From NCBI RefSeq assembly GCF_017876295.1, contig NZ_JAGINT010000002.1, forward strand, positions 2,604,001 through 2,668,000: 64,000 bases of DNA, in the 5' to 3' direction. Below are positions 50,820 to 59,623 of this stretch, piece after piece (the stretch's first letter is position 1; the number at the start of each line of letters is the position of its first letter). Made by a program: the position numbers and the translations under genes. The stretch is from Kribbella aluminosa. GTDB taxonomy: Bacteria; Actinomycetota; Actinomycetes; Propionibacteriales; Kribbellaceae. The notes under the pieces were generated by a model, which saw only the letters and a list, made by a program, of their open reading frames with translations, did not search any database and had not been told where the DNA came from.

Positions 50820-51562
50820 CCTTGGAGGTGCACGAGCTCGCCTTCGGCTACGGCCGTACGCCGATCCTGCGCGGGGTGACGTTGCCGGCGGTCCGATCGG
50901 CCGAGGTGACCGCGGTGATCGGGCCGAACGGCTCCGGCAAGTCGACGCTGCTGCGCTGCATCGCCGGCTTCCACCGGGTCCAGGGCAAGGTCGCCGTGAG
51001 CGGCGGCGCGGGCTCGGGAGACATCCTGTACCTGCCCCAGGACCCGCCGCCGCCGAGTTCGATCACGGTATTCGAGGCCGTCATGCTCGCCCTGCGCATC
51101 GGACGGTACTCCGGTCCGCAGCGCAGCTACGAGTTGCAGGTGGCGACGACGTTGACGGCGCTCGGCCTGAACACGTTCGCCACCAGGCGGTTGGCCGACC
51201 TGTCCGGCGGCCAACGGCAGCTCGTCGGCCTCGCCCAGGCGATGGCCAGGCGGCCGGGGGTCCTGTTGCTCGACGAGCCGACCAGCAACCTGGACCTGAG
51301 GAACCAGCTCCAGGTCTTCCGGCTGGTCCGCGACATCGCGACGACCCAGCAGACCGCCGTACTCACCGTGGTGCACGACCTGGCGCTGGCGGCCTGGGTC
51401 GCCGATCACGTCGTCGTCCTCGCGAACGGCGTCGTGCATTCGTCCGGGCCGCCCGCCGAGGTCATCACGCCGGAGATGCTGCGCGACGTCTATCAGGTCG
51501 CCGGGTCCGTCCATCGCACGCCCGACGGCACCCTGACCGTCGCGGTCACCGACAGCCTCTGA
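50810..51562 (+). CDS. FecE-type ABC ATPase
   Basis: 250 residues: Walker A GPNGSGKST, signature LSGGQRQLVGLAQAM, Walker B LLLDEPTSNLDLRNQ, switch His in VVHDLALAAWVADH. The GTG start lies inside the permease end (10-nt overlap). It completes the iron-complex importer; a terminator follows directly. Confidence 0.94.
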   Translation: MGLTLEVHELAFGYGRTPILRGVTLPAVRSAEVTAVIGPNGSGKSTLLRCIAGFHRVQGKVAVSGGAGSGDILYLPQDPPPPSSITVFEAVMLALRIGRYSGPQRSYELQVATTLTALGLNTFATRRLADLSGGQRQLVGLAQAMARRPGVLLLDEPTSNLDLRNQLQVFRLVRDIATTQQTAVLTVVHDLALAAWVADHVVVLANGVVHSSGPPAEVITPEMLRDVYQVAGSVHRTPDGTLTVAVTDSL

Positions 51563-51571
51563 CCCGGCCGG

Positions 51572-51607
51572 GACAGGGCGCCGCACTTGGGGGGACGGCG
51601 CCCTGTC
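51572..51607. terminator. Bidirectional terminator
   Basis: GACAGGGCGCCG (51572-51583) pairs perfectly with CGGCGCCCTGTC (51596-51607) around a 12-nt loop, between the iron importer and the convergent COG4705-like gene. Confidence 0.85.
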
Positions 51608-51613
51608 GCTCGA

Positions 51614-52867
51614 TCAGCCGAAGGTCTTCAGCAGGGCCGCGACCGCGACCTTCTCGGCGGTCGGGTCCTTCTTCTCGCGGACCGACGTGAACAGCCCGTC
51701 GTTCTGGCTGTCGATGAAGCTCCAGGCCTTGCCGTCGAGCGGCTGGAGCTTGGGCTGGTCGTCGTCCCAGGCCTTCTCGTAGGCGTCGACGCCCTGGTTC
51801 AGCGCGGCCTGGTCGCCCTTCGCGAGGGCCGTGTTCATGCCCGCCACGATGGTGCGGAAGCTCGCCACGTCGGCGGCGGGGAAGTGCGCCAGTGCCTGCT
51901 TCGAGCTCAGGTGCAGGTTCGACGCCGGGTTCGGGCCCTCGCCCTCGGCGGCGGCGTTGGCGTGCGGTTGCGCGGAGGCCCAGTTCAGCACGAAACCGGC
52001 GGCGACGGCGGCCGCGGTCATCACGCCGACCATCGGCCACTCGAGGTGCTTGCGGTGGTACTTCGGCGTCCGCTCGCGGTGCTCGTGGCCCTCGATCACG
52101 TCGGACTTGGTCATCGTCAGGTACACGACAGTGGCCAGGATCGCGGCCAGGAAGATCAGGCTGGTGACCAGCGTGCCGAGGCCGAGGCCCTTGTCCGGAA
52201 CCTTCGGGGAGGCGAGCCAGTCGCCCAGGTTCGCGCCCAGCGGGCGGGTCAGGATGTACGCGAGCCAGAACGCCAGCACCGGGTTCGCGCCCATCCGCCA
52301 GCAGCCGACGATGATCGCGATCAGCGCCAGCGGCAGGAGCACGGACACACCCGGGCTCCAGCCGGTCAGCTCGAGCGTCCAGTCGCCCGCCGCCGTACCG
52401 AGCGCGAAGGTGACCAGCACCGCCAGCCAGTAGAAGGCCTCACGGGGCTTGCTGACGATGCTGTGGATCGACAGCGTGCGTTCGCGCCCCCACCAGATCC
52501 CGAACACCACCGCGAGCGCGACGGCGAACACCGAGGTGCTGATCCACAGCGGTACGCCGAGCTGGTCGGTGAGGATGTCGGTGTACAGCGTGCCGGTGAC
52601 GCTGACGACCACGACGGTCGACCAGTAGGCGGCCGGCTTGTAACGGGACGTGCTGAACTGCCAGATCAGGACGGCCGCGAACACCACGGTGAAGATCACC
52701 GCGGTCATGCCCAGCCCGACGCCGAGCTGCATATTAATCCAGTCCGCGAAACTTTCGCCGACGGTCGTGCAGAGAATTTTGATCAGCCAGAACCAGATTG
52801 TGACTTCGGGCACCTTGTTCAGCAACACACGAGGTGTCGCTGTGCGGGTTGCGGTGTTGGTAGTCAT
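51614..52867 (-). CDS. COG4705-like membrane protein with C-terminal helical domain
   Basis: 417 residues. The first ~270 hold about nine membrane segments, starting VPEVTIWFWLIKILCTTVGE, a signature of the COG4705 membrane-protein family; two paralogous halves are visible (TVGESFADWINMQLGVGLG and RPLGANLGDWLASPKVPDKG). After a last membrane segment (VGVMTAAAVAAGFVLNW) comes an outside, mainly helical domain of about 110 residues (FRTIVAGMNTALAKGDQAAL, AWSFIDSQNDGLFTSVREKK). I do not know this tail from the family. The ATG has GGTGGGGAG just upstream. It lies directly downstream of a two-component system and is probably its target. Confidence 0.75.
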   Translation of the reverse strand: MTTNTATRTATPRVLLNKVPEVTIWFWLIKILCTTVGESFADWINMQLGVGLGMTAVIFTVVFAAVLIWQFSTSRYKPAAYWSTVVVVSVTGTLYTDILTDQLGVPLWISTSVFAVALAVVFGIWWGRERTLSIHSIVSKPREAFYWLAVLVTFALGTAAGDWTLELTGWSPGVSVLLPLALIAIIVGCWRMGANPVLAFWLAYILTRPLGANLGDWLASPKVPDKGLGLGTLVTSLIFLAAILATVVYLTMTKSDVIEGHEHRERTPKYHRKHLEWPMVGVMTAAAVAAGFVLNWASAQPHANAAAEGEGPNPASNLHLSSKQALAHFPAADVASFRTIVAGMNTALAKGDQAALNQGVDAYEKAWDDDQPKLQPLDGKAWSFIDSQNDGLFTSVREKKDPTAEKVAVAALLKTFG

Positions 52868-52906
52868 GCTCCCCACCCTCGCGCGCGCAACCTGCAGACA
52901 ACCTGA

Positions 52907-54163
52907 CTAGCGCCTCGGGAACCGCACTTCGACGTGGCCGCGGCCGTCGGCGACCGCGCGGACCGTGAGCCCGGTCGCGGTGGCGATCCGGCGGACCACC
53001 GCCAGCCCGAGCCCATGGCCCCGGGTACGGCTGTGGCCGGGCGTGAAGACCCGCTCGAGTTCGTCCTCCCGGAAGCCGGGGCCGTCGTCGAGGACGTGGA
53101 CGACGACGTGGTCGTCGTACGTCTCCGCGGTCAGCGCCGTGCTGCTCCGGGCGTGCCGGGCGGCGTTGTCGAGCAGCGGCGCGAGGACGGCCACCACCAC
53201 GTCGGCGGGGACCGCCACCTCGAGGTCGGGCGGCAGGTCGAGGTCCACGACCCGGCCTTCCACGACCTGTTCCAGGACCGATGCCAGCCGGCAGCTCGCC
53301 TCGCGGGGCATCCGGGAGCGGGCGGCGTCGAGGATCGCGCTGACCGCCGTACTCAGCCGGTCCGTCTCGGTGAGGACCAGTTGCGGGTCGACCTGGGCGC
53401 CGGACAGCTCCGCCAGTTGCGCCTCGCCGCGCAGTACGGACATCGGGGTCCGTAGCTCGTGGGCGATCTCGTCGGTCAGCCGGCGTTCGTCGGCGATCGT
53501 GTCCGAGACCCGGTCGAGCAGCCGGTCGAAGGTCTGCGCGAGCTCGCCGAACTCGTCCCGCGGCGGCCCCAGCCGGAACCGCCGGTCCGGGTCGTGGTCG
53601 CCCCACTCGTCGGCCAGCGCGGACATCCGGCGGACGACGTGCAGCGAGCGGCTGACGCCGACGTACGCGATCACGGCGGCGAGCGCGATCGCGAACGCCC
53701 CGAGGATCAGCGACATCACCAGGCTGCGCTGCTCGGAGCTCTCGTACGGCGTGAGGTCCACCATCACGACCACGGTCACGTGCTGCCCCTGGATCGGGAG
53801 CGGGACGCCGTACAGCAGGTACTGCGGGGTGGTCACGAACTCGCTCTGGCCGGACCCGCCGAGGCGCTGTACGTCGTCGGAGGTCGACGGGTGCAGGGTG
53901 CCGTCGATCAGGTGGCCGTCGGCGTACACCCAGGTGACCGTGTCGAACGCGTCGCCGGCGCCCTCGACCAGGCGGAGCTTCCCGCCGACCACCTCGACCG
54001 TCGCGGCGACCGCCTCGGCGCGGGTGCGTGCGAGTGTCCGCGTGTCGGCGTCGGTCGCACGGGTCAGCAGGACGTGACTGAGCACCACGAGCACGGCGAC
54101 GACGAGCGTCGCGGTCAGTACCGCGAGGGAGACGATCCGTCCGCGGAAACCGGTCAGTCCCAT
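52907..54163 (-). CDS. Sensor histidine kinase with HAMP domain
   Basis: 418 residues. Membrane segments near 10-33 and 148-170, with an outside sensor domain between them. HAMP, phospho-His235 in TDEIAHELRTPMSVL, ATPase motifs LLDNAARHARSS and RGHGLGLAVVRRIA. Overlaps its regulator by 10 nt; the COG4705-like gene follows after 39 nt, so the three probably form one unit. Confidence 0.92.
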   Translation of the reverse strand: MGLTGFRGRIVSLAVLTATLVVAVLVVLSHVLLTRATDADTRTLARTRAEAVAATVEVVGGKLRLVEGAGDAFDTVTWVYADGHLIDGTLHPSTSDDVQRLGGSGQSEFVTTPQYLLYGVPLPIQGQHVTVVVMVDLTPYESSEQRSLVMSLILGAFAIALAAVIAYVGVSRSLHVVRRMSALADEWGDHDPDRRFRLGPPRDEFGELAQTFDRLLDRVSDTIADERRLTDEIAHELRTPMSVLRGEAQLAELSGAQVDPQLVLTETDRLSTAVSAILDAARSRMPREASCRLASVLEQVVEGRVVDLDLPPDLEVAVPADVVVAVLAPLLDNAARHARSSTALTAETYDDHVVVHVLDDGPGFREDELERVFTPGHSRTRGHGLGLAVVRRIATATGLTVRAVADGRGHVEVRFPRR

Positions 54164-54810
54164 CGGTAGCCGACCCCGCGGACGGTCGCGACCCGCTCCG
54201 CGATCCCGAGTCGGTCGAGCTTGACCCGCACCCGGCGCAGGTACGAGTCGAGCGTGTTCTCGCTGACGTACGCCCCGTGCGGCCAGCCCGCCGCGACCAG
54301 GGCGTGCCGCCGTACCACCTCACCGGGAACCGAGATCAGCCGCCCGAGCAGCCGGAACTCGGTCGGCGTCAACGACTCCCCGTCATCGCCCCGCCGTACC
54401 TCGTGACTCGTCGGATCCAGCATCACCTCGTCGACCGTGACGTTCACCGTCGTCCGCCTGAGCAGCGCCCGGACCCGCAGCAGCAGCTCCGGTACGTCGA
54501 ACGGCTTGGTCAGGTAGTCGTCGGCGCCCGCCTCGAACCCGCTCACCTTGTGATGCAGCCCACTCAGCGCGGTCAGCATCAGCACCGGCGCATCCACGCC
54601 GTGCGCCCGCAACGCCAGGCACACGTCCCGCCCGTCCGCGTCCGGAAGCCCCAGATCGAGGACCACGACGTTCGGCGCCGGCTCCAGCTGCGCCAGCAGC
54701 TCCCGGCCGCTGGCAGCGGCAACGACCGAGTGCCCGTCACCTTCCAGCGCCCGCCGCAGCACGCCACGCAACGCACGATCGTCCTCACACACCGCAACTA
54801 TCGCCACCAA
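54154..54810 (-). CDS. OmpR-type response regulator
   Basis: 218 residues with Asp52 (VVVLDLGLPDADG), Lys in DDYLTKPFDV and a winged-helix end (LTPTEFRLLGRLISVPGEVV, then VATVRGVGYRWD). The start codon is TTG (54810) or the following GTG (54807); TAGTTT about 9 nt upstream could be the -10 of a leaderless mRNA. The frameshifted lacI upstream, read literally, would run over this start by 26 nt. Confidence 0.9.
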   Translation of the reverse strand: MVAIVAVCEDDRALRGVLRRALEGDGHSVVAAASGRELLAQLEPAPNVVVLDLGLPDADGRDVCLALRAHGVDAPVLMLTALSGLHHKVSGFEAGADDYLTKPFDVPELLLRVRALLRRTTVNVTVDEVMLDPTSHEVRRGDDGESLTPTEFRLLGRLISVPGEVVRRHALVAAGWPHGAYVSENTLDSYLRRVRVKLDRLGIAERVATVRGVGYRWD

Positions 54811-54939
54811 AGCAAACTACCGGCCCGTAGCTGTGCGCCGGCTTAGCGGTACGCCGCGAGCGTGCTCTACCTCGAGGTGTGATGCAGCTTGGGGCGGTTG
54901 CGGTGCGGGTGGACGGTCGTGCTGAGGGTGGCAGGCCGG

Positions 54940-55951
54940 TCAGCGGCTCGGTGGGGGTGCGGTCGACTCGCGGAATATGAGGCGGTTGATCTTCTGTTCC
55001 GGCAGCGTCGGGGGCCGGCTCGCCGCGGATCTCGGCCAGTAGCCGCTGGATCGCGGCCCGGCCCTGGGCCTCACGGTCGACGGCGACGGTCGACAGCGAC
55101 GGGGTGGCGAACCGGCCGATCTCCTCGTCGTCCCAGCCGAACACGCTGAGGTCGCCGGGCACGCTCCACCCGCGGGCGAGCGCGCCGCGCACCACGCCCA
55201 TCGCGACCACGTCGTTGCCCGCCACCACCGCGGTCACGTCGGTGCCGTCCGGCAGTGCCGTGATCGCGTCGAACCCGCGCTGCGCGGACCAGTCGCCGTC
55301 GACGACGCCGGCCGACCGCAGCCCGAGGCGCTCGACGGTCTCCAGGTAGACGCGCTTCCGGTTCCGCGCCGAGGCGAAGTTCTCGATGTCGCCGGAGACG
55401 TGCAGGAAGGTCCGGTGCCCGAGGCCGGCCAGGTACTCGATGATCTCCCGGACCGGGGTCGCGTCCGCCAGCTCGGCCAGGCTGTGCAGTTTGTCGTCGT
55501 ACGCACCGCTCTCGACGATCGGCACCCGGTTCGTCTTCTTGCCCTTGAGGGTGATCGGGGAGAACGCCAGGATGCCCTCGACCTGACCGGATCTGGCCAG
55601 CTCGTCGATCCGGGCCGACCGCGCCGCGGGCCCGCCCTCGACGCTGACGATCTCGACCTGGTAGCCGGCCTCGTGCGCGGTCCGGGAGGCCGCGGCGAGC
55701 AGCCGGCCGGGGAAGTGCATGCCGTAGGCAAGCACGATCGCGAGCCGGTTGGTGTGCCGGGTGCGCATCGACCGGGCCACCAGATTCGGCCGGTAGTCGA
55801 GGGTCTTGACCGCGAACTCCACCTTCACCCGGGTCTTCGGTTTGAGGCTGTCCTTGTCCTGCAGGTAGCGGGACACCGTGGTGTGCGAGACACCGGCCAG
55901 GCTGGCCACCTCGTGAATGGTCGCCGGCCGTCTGGATGTCGACTCTGCCAC
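54940..55951 (-). pseudogene. LacI family regulator with a single-base frameshift near the C-terminus
   Basis: The GTG start has an excellent ribosome site (AAGGAGGGGG). HTH: IHEVASLAGVSHTTVSRYLQ; hinge NLVARSMRTRHT; effector domain normal to LLAEIRGEPAP. There the frame slips: read literally it goes on for about 66 unrelated residues and stops at 54785. One base fewer in the G5 run at 55010-55014 gives LPEQKINRLIFRESTAPP and a stop at 54940-54942, the normal LacI ending. So this is either a real, nearly silent mutation or a sequencing error; the protein may still work. It is divergent from a sugar importer that it probably represses. Confidence 0.8.
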
Positions 55952-56007
55952 GAACCCCCTCCTTCTCCCCGGGATCATCCGAGGCCCCGCAGCCTATCAC
56001 CGAGGTC

Positions 56008-56063
56008 TTGACACCCAAACAATGCTGCGGTTAGCTACCGGCTCAGAAGTGGATCGATCACTT
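56008..56063 (+). promoter_or_regulatory. Promoter and operator of the second sugar importer
   Basis: TTGACA (56008-56013), 18-bp spacer, TAGCTA (56032-56037). AAGTGGATCGATCACTT (56047-56063) has AAGTG/CACTT arms and begins about 10 bp after the -10, where a LacI-type repressor would block elongation. It is 32 bp upstream of the permease GTG. Confidence 0.65.
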
Positions 56064-56094
56064 TTTATTCGGACCGCCGACCAGAGGAGAGTCT

Positions 56095-57015
56095 GTGGGT
56101 GAAAAGCGCTCGCTGGCAACGCGTTTGAGGCGTGATTACCCCGTGTTGCTGCTGGCCGTCCCGGGTCTGCTGATAATACTGGCGTTCCAGTATTATCCGC
56201 TCTGGGGAAATATCATCTCGTTCCAGGACTATCAGCCGTACCTGGGTGTCGGTAAGAGTCTGTGGTCCGGTTTCCAGAATTTCTCGGTGATCTTCAGTGG
56301 TGATCCGGAATTCCTGAACGCGGTCAAGAACACGCTGATTCTGACGCTGATTCAGAGCGTCATCGTGTTCCCGGCGCCGATCGTGGTGGCGCTGGTCCTG
56401 CACAGCCTGCTGTCGAACAAGCTCCGGCAGTTCGTGCAGACGATCATCTACCTGCCGCACTTCATGTCCTGGGTGATCGTGGTCGCGATCTTCCAGCAGG
56501 TGCTCGGCGGCACCGGGATGATCAACAACTGGCTGCGCAGCCACGGGTACAGCCCGATGCACATCATCGGCAACGTGGAGGCGTTCCGGGCGCTGCTCAC
56601 CTCGCAGGTGCTGTGGAAGGACACCGGCTGGGCGACGATCCTGTTCCTGGCGGTGCTGTCCCAGATCGACCGCTCGCTGTACGAGGCGTCGGCGGTGGAC
56701 GGCGCGGGGCGCTGGCGGCAGACCTGGCACGTCACGCTGCCCGGGCTGAAACCGATCATCATCCTGCTGCTGATCCTGAAGCTCGGGGATTCGCTGACCG
56801 TCGGGTTCGAGCAGATCATCCTGCAGCAGCAGGCGGTCGGCGTCGACGCCAGCGACGTACTCGACACGTACGTCTACAACAACGGCATCCTCGGCGGCAA
56901 CTGGGGGGTGGCAGCGGCGGTCGGCCTGGTGAAGAGTGCCGTCGCCCTGGCCCTGGTGCTGTCCGCCAACAAGATCGCCCACCGCCTCGGCGAGGAAGGC
57001 GTGTACCGCGGATGA
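56095..57015 (+). CDS. Sugar ABC transporter permease (LplB type)
   Basis: 306 residues: LLLAVPGLLIILAFQYYPLW is helix 1, and the EAA loop reads EASAVDGAGRWRQTWHVTLP. The GTG start follows AGAGGAGA. Overlaps the next permease by 4 nt. Same family as the permease at 9391-10311 but a separate importer with its own LacI regulator and operator. Confidence 0.93.
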   Translation: MGEKRSLATRLRRDYPVLLLAVPGLLIILAFQYYPLWGNIISFQDYQPYLGVGKSLWSGFQNFSVIFSGDPEFLNAVKNTLILTLIQSVIVFPAPIVVALVLHSLLSNKLRQFVQTIIYLPHFMSWVIVVAIFQQVLGGTGMINNWLRSHGYSPMHIIGNVEAFRALLTSQVLWKDTGWATILFLAVLSQIDRSLYEASAVDGAGRWRQTWHVTLPGLKPIIILLLILKLGDSLTVGFEQIILQQQAVGVDASDVLDTYVYNNGILGGNWGVAAAVGLVKSAVALALVLSANKIAHRLGEEGVYRG

Positions 57016-57929
57016 AGACCACATCGCAACGACAGTCCCGCACCATGGTCGGCGGCATGCCGATGCCGGGCGTCACCGAGCGCGCCGTCAAGGCGGTGTT
57101 CCTGACCATTATCTGCGCGATCGTCGTGCTCCCGTTCGTCGGCGTGATCTCGACCAGCCTCGCTCCGGCCGAGGAAGTCACCAAGGCCGGCGGGTTCGTG
57201 ATGTTCCCGACGCGCGGGATCGACTTCACGGCGTACCGTTCGATCCTGTCCGGCGGGACCGTGACGCAGGCGCTGCTGGTCAGCGGCTTCGTCACCGTCG
57301 TCGGTACGACGATCGCGGTCGCGCTGACCTGCACCCTCGGGTGGGCGCTGAGCCGCCGCGGCACGGTCGGCAACCGGGCGCTGCTCCTGCTGGTGCTGAT
57401 CAGCCTGCTGTTCAACCCGGGGCTGATCCCGTCGTACCTGGTGGTCCAGCAGTTCGGTCTGCTGAACAGCCTCTGGGCAGTGATCGTGCCGGTCAGCGTC
57501 AGCGCGTTCAACGTGATCGTCGTGCGCTCGTTCTTCGTTGGCCTGCCCAACGAGATCATCGACGCCGCGCGGATCGACGGCGCGTCGGAATGGAAGCTGT
57601 TCCGCTACATCGGCCTGCCGCTGTCCAAGGCGGTGATCGCGGTGATCGGCCTGTTCTACGGCGTCGGCTACTGGAACAGCTTCTTCAACGCGATGCTCTA
57701 CCTCAACGACAGCGCCAAGTGGCCGCTGCAGCTGGTGCTCCGGACGTACGTCGTGAACGGCGTCGAGCTCGGCGGCCAGGACCTCGGGCTCTCGGGTGAG
57801 GCGGCACCGCCGCAGACCTCGATCCAGATGGCGATCCTGATGATCTCGGTGGTCCCGATCCTCTGCGTCTACCCGTTCATCCAGCGCCACTTCGCGAAGG
57901 GCGTCCTCACCGGCGCCGTCAAGGGCTGA
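57012..57929 (+). CDS. Sugar ABC transporter permease (YtcP type)
   Basis: 305 residues with six membrane segments (VFLTIICAIVVLPFVGVIST first) and the EAA loop DAARIDGASEWKLFRYIGLP; it ends FIQRHFAKGVLTGAVKG. Partner of the preceding permease; the ATPase must come from elsewhere. Confidence 0.93.
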   Translation: MKTTSQRQSRTMVGGMPMPGVTERAVKAVFLTIICAIVVLPFVGVISTSLAPAEEVTKAGGFVMFPTRGIDFTAYRSILSGGTVTQALLVSGFVTVVGTTIAVALTCTLGWALSRRGTVGNRALLLLVLISLLFNPGLIPSYLVVQQFGLLNSLWAVIVPVSVSAFNVIVVRSFFVGLPNEIIDAARIDGASEWKLFRYIGLPLSKAVIAVIGLFYGVGYWNSFFNAMLYLNDSAKWPLQLVLRTYVVNGVELGGQDLGLSGEAAPPQTSIQMAILMISVVPILCVYPFIQRHFAKGVLTGAVKG

Positions 57930-57959
57930 CCCCGAAAGTCTTCTCAGAGAGGAACATCC

Positions 57960-59585
57960 ATGAGTGTCTACGATGCGCGGCTCGGCCGCCGGGCCGTCCT
58001 CGCCGGTGGTGCGGCGCTCGGGCTGGCCGGCACGGTCGGCTGCTCCAACAACGGCCGCGGTGCGTCGTCAGCGGGTAACGACGAGGCGAGCAAGACCAGG
58101 ATCCGGCCGGCGTACGAGCGGTACGACGGGGTCAAGCCGGACCTTGCCGGTGCCGAGTACAAGATCCCGGACGCGTTCAACAAGTACCCGGCCGACCCGG
58201 TCCAGGCGATCACCCAGGCGCCGGGCGACGGCAAGCCGATCACGGTCACGACGTACACGAACACGCCGATCCCGCCGAAGCTCGAGCAGAACACGTTCTG
58301 GCAGGAGTTCAACAAGCGGGTCGGGTCGCCGGTCCAGGTGAACCTGACGCCGTCGGTGGACTACGACAAGAAGTTCGCCACCGTGGTCGCCGGTGACCAG
58401 TTGGGCGACATCTTCACGGTCGGCGCGGTGCCGCAGACGCCGCAGATGCTGGCCGCGAAGGCCGTCGACCTGACCGCGCACCTGTCCGGCGACAACGTCA
58501 AGAAGTACCCGTACCTGGCGAACCTGCCCGAGCTCGCCTGGAACTCGGGCATCTTCGACGGCAAGATCTACGGCGTCCCGGTTCCGCGCGGCGCGATCAG
58601 CTCGCAGGTGATGTACAGCCGCGGCGACATCCTCGCGGCACAGGGTCTGAAGGCGGAGGTGAAGAGCTCGGACGACTTCCTCGAGCTCTGCAAGGCGCTG
58701 ACGAACAAGAAGCTGAACCGGTTCGCACTGGCCACCGCACCGACCCAGTTCGTGCGGAACATGTTCGACGTCCCGAACACCTGGAGCAAGGACGGCGACA
58801 AGCTGGTCAGCTCGCTCGAGCACGAGGCGCAGGAGGAGGTGCTCGGCATCCTGCAGCAGCTCTGGAAGTCGGGCTACATCCACCCGGACGCGTACTCCGG
58901 GCAGAACCTGGACATGAAGACCCGGTTCGCGAACGGCTCCAGCCCGCTCGTCCAGGACACCTTCAGCGGCTGGCCGACGTACCTGCAGACGATGACCGAC
59001 CCGAAGGCGGAGATCGCGATCATCGCGCCGCCGAAGCACGACGGGTCCGGGAAGGGCACGATCTGGCTGGGCGCGCCGGCGATCGGCGTCACCGCGGTCA
59101 GCAAGAAGGCCGAGAGCCGGGTCGAGGCGCTGCTCGGGTACCTGAACTTCCTGGCGACGCCGTTCGGCACCCAGGAGTACCTGTTCCGCAAGTTCGGCCT
59201 GGCCGGCGTGCACCACAGGCTGGTGAACGGCAACCCGGTGCTGAACGCGAAGGGCTTCAGCGAGGTCCAGCTGGGTCTGATGTACCAGGCGGACGCGCCG
59301 TGGACGATCTTCCTGCCCGAGCACGTGGGCAGCGCCGAGAACCAGTTCAACGCGATGAAGGGGGTCGTCCCGACCGCCCTCGACAACCCGGCGGCCGGTC
59401 TGTACTCCGAGACCGGCAACCGCAAGAACAAGCAGCTGAACGACGCGATCGGGCAGGTCACCGACGACATCGTGCAGGGCCGCAAGCCGGTATCGGCCTG
59501 GGCACCCGCGGTGAAGAAATGGAAGAGTGACGGTGGGGACAAGATCGCCGAGGAACTCGCTCAGGCGCTCAAGTCCTCGCGCTGA
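57960..59585 (+). CDS. Extracellular sugar-binding lipoprotein (LplA family)
   Basis: 541 residues. LGRRAVLAGGAALGLAGTVG gives twin arginines (10-11) and a lipobox with Cys28, so Tat export and lipid anchoring are likely. The long LplA-type fold suggests an oligosaccharide ligand. The two oxidoreductases downstream hint at a ligand that is metabolised through keto-sugars, such as an inositol, uronate or aminosugar derivative. AGAGAGGAA precedes the ATG. Confidence 0.9.
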   Translation: MSVYDARLGRRAVLAGGAALGLAGTVGCSNNGRGASSAGNDEASKTRIRPAYERYDGVKPDLAGAEYKIPDAFNKYPADPVQAITQAPGDGKPITVTTYTNTPIPPKLEQNTFWQEFNKRVGSPVQVNLTPSVDYDKKFATVVAGDQLGDIFTVGAVPQTPQMLAAKAVDLTAHLSGDNVKKYPYLANLPELAWNSGIFDGKIYGVPVPRGAISSQVMYSRGDILAAQGLKAEVKSSDDFLELCKALTNKKLNRFALATAPTQFVRNMFDVPNTWSKDGDKLVSSLEHEAQEEVLGILQQLWKSGYIHPDAYSGQNLDMKTRFANGSSPLVQDTFSGWPTYLQTMTDPKAEIAIIAPPKHDGSGKGTIWLGAPAIGVTAVSKKAESRVEALLGYLNFLATPFGTQEYLFRKFGLAGVHHRLVNGNPVLNAKGFSEVQLGLMYQADAPWTIFLPEHVGSAENQFNAMKGVVPTALDNPAAGLYSETGNRKNKQLNDAIGQVTDDIVQGRKPVSAWAPAVKKWKSDGGDKIAEELAQALKSSR

Positions 59586-59623
59586 CCGTCCGAACCGGAA
59601 CCACCTTTTACGGAAGGAACACC

